Part shown: positions 29,331-32,601 of the stretch, in pieces | Numbering within the stretch: the stretch's first letter is position 1 | How the letters are laid out: each line of letters begins with the position of its first letter | NCBI GenBank assembly: GCA_022616075.1 | Contig: JAKEFK010000323.1 | Location: forward strand, 1 to 32,601 | Reading direction: 5' to 3' | From: a bacterium | GTDB taxonomy: Bacteria; Acidobacteriota; HRBIN11; JAKEFK01 | DNA length: 32,601 nucleotides | The notes under the pieces: model-generated | Told to the model about the DNA's origin: nothing | Seen by the model: the letters and a program-made list of their open reading frames with translations, nothing else | Database searches by the model: none | Position numbers and translations under genes: made by a program

Positions 29331-31088
29331 ATGGCGCTAGCGCCGGGAACCAACCTGGGGCCTTATCAGATCCTGGGGTCTCTTGGAGCCGGAGGAATGG
29401 GCGAAGTGTATCGCGCCAAAGACTCAAGGCTTGATCGAGAAATCGCCATCAAAGTTCTAGCGGAGCATCTTGCGGAAGACCCATCGGCGCTCAGACGGTT
29501 TGAACGGGAAGCAAAGGCTATCGCTACTCTTTCTCATCCGCATATCTTGTCGATCTATGACGTTGGTACGCATGAGGGCATTTCCTACGTTGTCACAGAG
29601 CTGTTAAGGGGAGAAACGCTGCGGACGCGTATGACTCATGAGCTGCTCGAATCAAGCAGAGCGATCGAAATCGGAATAGCCGTCGCAGAGGGCCTCTCTG
29701 CTGCACATTCGAAAGGTGTGATCCATCGCGATCTGAAACCAGAGAACATTTTTCTTACCTCTGATGGTCATGTAAAGATTCTCGATTTTGGTATAGCGCG
29801 ACTCGTACCACCACCCGGGCAAGAGGTGTCAGAAGCACCTACTAAATCAGTAGAAACAGAAGTTGGAGTCATTCGAGGCACAATTCCGTACATGTCGCCT
29901 GAACAGGTGCGTGGAGCTGAAGTGGACGCGCGGACCGACATCTTTTCGCTCGGCTGTGTATTGTACGAAATGTTAACCGGGAGCAAAGCCTTTCATCGAA
30001 GCACCAATCAAGAAACAATCGGAGCCATCCTTCATAAGGAACCACCTCCATTCAGTGAAGAAGTTCCGGCGCCGTTGCGTGAAATTGTTTCGCGCTGCCT
30101 GCGAAAAGAGAAGACTCAAAGGTTTGCCTCGGCACAGGAATTGTTGGGCGCTTTAGAGATGGTCACAACAGTGACTGAAGCAGTCAGTAGCCGCGTCTTG
30201 CGTCCGGGTCGAAACCTCTGGTTCTTTGCGGCAGTTTTTGTACTGATAGCCATAGCTGGAGGTGTGCTATGGAAGTCGAAAAAAAAGTCTCCCGGAAGCC
30301 TGGAAAAAATCCAATCAATTGCGGTGTTGCCGTTACAAAACCTGTCGGGAGACTCCAACCAGCAGTATCTGGTCGATGGCATGACGGATGAACTGATAGC
30401 GGAACTTTCCAAAATCAAGTCGTTAAAAGTAATCTCGCGCACTTCGTCTATGCAGTACAAGGAAGCAAAGAAACCGCTTCCTGATATTGCCCGGGAACTC
30501 GATGTAGATGCGCTAGTGGAAGGATCGGTGTTTCGAGAGAGTGATCAGGTTCGTATAACGGTCCAGTTAATCCACGGAATCACGGACAAACATCTCTGGG
30601 CTCAAAGTTATCAGCGACAAATGCAAGGAATGCTCACGCTCCAGGGCGAAATGGCTCAAGCAATTGCCCGGGAGATTCAGGCGGAGCTCAGTCCTCAAGA
30701 ACAAAAGCGGCTGACTTATACGCGCATGGTGAATCCTGCAGCTTACGAAGAATATTTGAAGGCAATGTATTTTTATCGCAAATCTTACACAGTAGAGGAA
30801 TTTCAGAAAGCTTTTCAGCTTGTTCAGCACGCCGTTGATCTGGATCCTCAAGACCCCTTATTTCATGCTGCGCTTGGCAATCTTTACCTGGACTCCGGCC
30901 TTTCGGCACTACTTCGGCCATCTGAAGCCTATACGAAAGCGAACCAGGCAGCTCTCCGGGCTGTTCAACTGGATGACAACCTCGCGGAAGCGCATGAAAT
31001 TCTCGGAAGAATTCACCACTACTACACCTGGGATCAGACTGCAGCGGGATTAGAGTACCGGCGCGCGATCGATTTGAAGCCCAATTGA
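29331..31088 (+). CDS. Membrane Ser/Thr protein kinase with TPR region (reading frame interrupted)
   Basis: The first 585 residues of a PknB-type receptor-like kinase. Kinase domain: Gly-loop 'LGAGGMGEVYRAKD', Lys41 in 'IAIKVL', 'VIHRDLKPENIFL', 'ILDFGIAR', 'GTIPYMSPEQ' and 'DARTDIFSLGCVLYEMLTG', all intact. A membrane helix follows at about 296-316 (LWFFAAVFVLIAIAGGVLW). Next come a TolB/FlgO-like segment ('IAVLPLQNLSGDSNQQYLVDGMTDELIAELSKI') and the start of a TPR array. The frame ends at TGA 31086-31088 ('DLKPN' stop). The TPR sequence continues in the next frame from 31087, so one extra T near 31085-31086 breaks the gene. The intact product would be about 789 residues. The architecture is frequent in Acidobacteriota. 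Confidence 0.88.
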   Translation: MALAPGTNLGPYQILGSLGAGGMGEVYRAKDSRLDREIAIKVLAEHLAEDPSALRRFEREAKAIATLSHPHILSIYDVGTHEGISYVVTELLRGETLRTRMTHELLESSRAIEIGIAVAEGLSAAHSKGVIHRDLKPENIFLTSDGHVKILDFGIARLVPPPGQEVSEAPTKSVETEVGVIRGTIPYMSPEQVRGAEVDARTDIFSLGCVLYEMLTGSKAFHRSTNQETIGAILHKEPPPFSEEVPAPLREIVSRCLRKEKTQRFASAQELLGALEMVTTVTEAVSSRVLRPGRNLWFFAAVFVLIAIAGGVLWKSKKKSPGSLEKIQSIAVLPLQNLSGDSNQQYLVDGMTDELIAELSKIKSLKVISRTSSMQYKEAKKPLPDIARELDVDALVEGSVFRESDQVRITVQLIHGITDKHLWAQSYQRQMQGMLTLQGEMAQAIAREIQAELSPQEQKRLTYTRMVNPAAYEEYLKAMYFYRKSYTVEEFQKAFQLVQHAVDLDPQDPLFHAALGNLYLDSGLSALLRPSEAYTKANQAALRAVQLDDNLAEAHEILGRIHHYYTWDQTAAGLEYRRAIDLKPN

Positions 31089-31701
31089 TGCATCAATCCA
31101 CGGAGCCTACGCCTGGTATCTTTATCGTACCGGCCAACAATTAACTGCCCTTGACGAAGCTAAGAAAGCACAGGAATTGGACCCGCTCAGTTTGTGGCGC
31201 ATTGTTGATCTCGGAATGGTATTTCACTATTCACGCCGGTATGAAGAAGGACTCGCTCAGTATAAAAAGGCGCTTGAACTGGAGCCAAATCTTACTGCGG
31301 CTCGTTATCAAGCGGCTCGTCTTTATATTGCAACTCGTCAGTATGAAGCTGCCATTTCCGAAATAAAAAAGCTCCAGGAGCTTGATGCTTCCGATCCTCT
31401 CATCATGCCTTTGTTAGGAATGGCCTATGGATTGTCAGGAAAGAAAGGTGACGCGCAGAAAATCCTGGGAGATCTTCTGGAGAAACAGAAGCGAGAATAT
31501 GTTCGTCCTTATATGCTCGCGGAACTGCACCTTTCGCTCGGGGAGAAGGAACTCGCATTGGAGTCGTTGGAGAAAGCATGTAACGAGCGGGATGACTGGG
31601 TTGTTTTCTTACACGTGGATCCAAACATGGATCCCTTGCGATCCGAACCCCGTTTCCATGCAGTACTGAAACGCGTCGGACTTCCCACAACTATCCCATG
31701 A
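31087..31701 (+). pseudogene. Frameshifted C-terminal TPR part of the Ser/Thr kinase
   Basis: Read from 31087 the frame gives 'DASIHGAYAWYLYRTGQQL' and continues with TPR units ('YEEGLAQYKKALELEPNLTAARYQAARLY', 'YEAAISEIKKLQELD') to a family-typical end 'DPNMDPLRSEPRFHAVLKRVGLP'. It joins the upstream kinase frame seamlessly if one T of the TT at 31085-31086 is removed. A sequencing or assembly error, a recent mutation or a real frameshift event are all possible. It has no Shine-Dalgarno or credible own start; the TTG at 31177 is mid-TPR. Confidence 0.8.
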
Positions 31702-31759
31702 AGTGTTATCGTTCGCTACTCGTTTTGGTCGTCGAAAGGAATTCACCCTGAATAGTCCG

Positions 31760-32601
31760 TTAGCCCGGCTCGCTGAAGCAGCGCTCAATTGCAGCAAATC
31801 GTGGATCCTTCCGAATCGGATCAAAGATTGGGTCCAATTTCATGAGGATCATCCCATTTGTCTTTTCACTGCAAGCTATCTGCAAATATTCGACCGCTTT
31901 TTCCCTGTCTCCCAGGCGCATATGAGCATCTGCAATTTCAAACATGGAAACGTATGAGCCTTTGGCTTTTGCCGTTAATCGCTCCAGTCGCGTATGCCAG
32001 ACTGCCTGAACCGCCTGTCGATGGCCACCGAGCCGGTACGCTTCTTGAAGAGCGCTGGCCATTTCAGTATCCCCCATCAACTTAAAAGCCGTGACCCATT
32101 CTGAGAACGCTGCATCGTACGAACCCTTTTGTCCATACGCTCTCGCGAGAAGTTCATGCAGAAAAGCCTCTTCAGGATACATTTCAAGCGTCTTTTTATA
32201 TTCGGAAATGGCACGATCAAAATCGCGATGGTAGTAATAGTACGTGCCAAGCCACTGGTTGATTCGGAGATTCAAAGGATCCAGTTCCGCGGCGCGTTGA
32301 TGTTCCCCGAGGGCTTCAGTCTTCCTTCCCATAGCGTTTAAGAATAATCCAAAAAGCAAGTGCGTCTCGGCATATTTGGGGTTTATCTCCAGCGTTTTTC
32401 TAAATTCTTGTTCTGCAGCCTGAAAGTCCCTGTAATAGAATAGTTTTTGCGCTGCACGCGCATGATGAGCTTCTGCCAGAGAGTCATCCAACTCCAAAGC
32501 TTTCAAGGCAGCGGCTTCCGCTTTCGGCCAGGCTTCCTGTGGCGGCAGTAGGCCTTGGGCTGCCAGTAAACCGTAAAAATCAGACAATCCTGCATATCCA
32601 A
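31760..32601 (-). CDS. C-terminal part of a TPR protein, probably a second Ser/Thr kinase paralogue
   Basis: The frame is open through the right edge; the first residues read 'GYAGLSDFYGLLAAQGLLPP', the start of a TPR array of the same type as in the neighbouring kinase ('YLDSGLSALLRPSEA' region). Units follow: 'AEAAALKALELDDSLAEAHHARA', 'AEQEFRKTLEINPKYAETHLLFG', 'AISEYKKTLEMYPEEAFLHELLARAYG'. The end, 'LDPIFDPIRKDPRFAAIERCF', parallels the kinase's C-terminus. The N-terminal part, which would show whether it is a kinase or a winged-helix/TolB regulator, lies outside the window. It converges on the frameshifted kinase with a 58-bp gap. Confidence 0.85.
   Translation of the reverse strand, partial: GYAGLSDFYGLLAAQGLLPPQEAWPKAEAAALKALELDDSLAEAHHARAAQKLFYYRDFQAAEQEFRKTLEINPKYAETHLLFGLFLNAMGRKTEALGEHQRAAELDPLNLRINQWLGTYYYYHRDFDRAISEYKKTLEMYPEEAFLHELLARAYGQKGSYDAAFSEWVTAFKLMGDTEMASALQEAYRLGGHRQAVQAVWHTRLERLTAKAKGSYVSMFEIADAHMRLGDREKAVEYLQIACSEKTNGMILMKLDPIFDPIRKDPRFAAIERCFSEPG

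Noticed and set aside
31080-31095. Programmed +1 frameshift as in prfB
   Set aside because: The UGA-T context is similar, but there is no SD-like stimulator or slippery Leu codon, and the gene family is not known to use recoding.

Overview
The window looks like a chromosomal stretch of a moderate-GC Gram-negative-type bacterium, most likely an Acidobacteriota member or relative (inference). The pointers are membrane Ser/Thr kinases with C-terminal TPRs opening in the 'APGTNLGPYQILGSLGAGGMGEVY' style, a TolC-type outer-membrane protein, secreted beta-propeller proteins, and many short intergenic inverted repeats. No rRNA, prophage, transposase or CRISPR array was seen. Genes are densely packed on both strands; no gene-free stretch exceeds 300 bases.

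Layout. 1-6.7 kb: a partial gene leaving the left edge; a TolC-family efflux protein; a leftward tatA-tatC-(dead HtrA-like protease) operon; a bifunctional RelA/SpoT with a strong promoter; a STAS anti-anti-sigma protein. 6.7-15.3 kb: a TPR plus double cNMP-binding protein; a GH99-like hydrolase coupled to a nitrilase-superfamily enzyme; a beta-propeller/PHP (CehA-like) hydrolase overlapping a UXX-star-type glutaredoxin; an adenosine deaminase-family protein; a HisC-type aminotransferase coupled to an RluB-type pseudouridine synthase. 16-20 kb: scpB, a SirB1-type protein, a DUF1285-like protein, a MerR regulator, two tandem tRNA-Pro genes (GGG and CGG), acylphosphatase and apt. 20-24.7 kb: an NTF2-like protein, a secreted amidohydrolase, a secreted M3-type peptidase, cyclophilin and an unrecognised protein. 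24.9-32.6 kb: a 1100-residue secreted Asp-box protein, SnoaL-like and TfoX-like proteins behind a perfect operator-like palindrome, a frameshifted Ser/Thr kinase, and the C-terminus of a convergent TPR paralogue running off the right edge.

The most unusual layer lies between and into the genes. At least five families of dispersed inverted repeats occur. Copies supply stop codons (nitrilase, scpB, M3 peptidase), abut start codons (rluB-type gene, acylphosphatase), create a false upstream start (M3 peptidase), and in one case appear to encode the signal peptide of a secreted protein (the tatC-linked dead protease). Independently, several genes without a Shine-Dalgarno sequence have a TANNNT hexamer 7-8 nt before the start codon, which suggests leaderless transcripts alongside SD-led genes. 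I found no convincing undescribed multi-gene defence or biosynthetic system.
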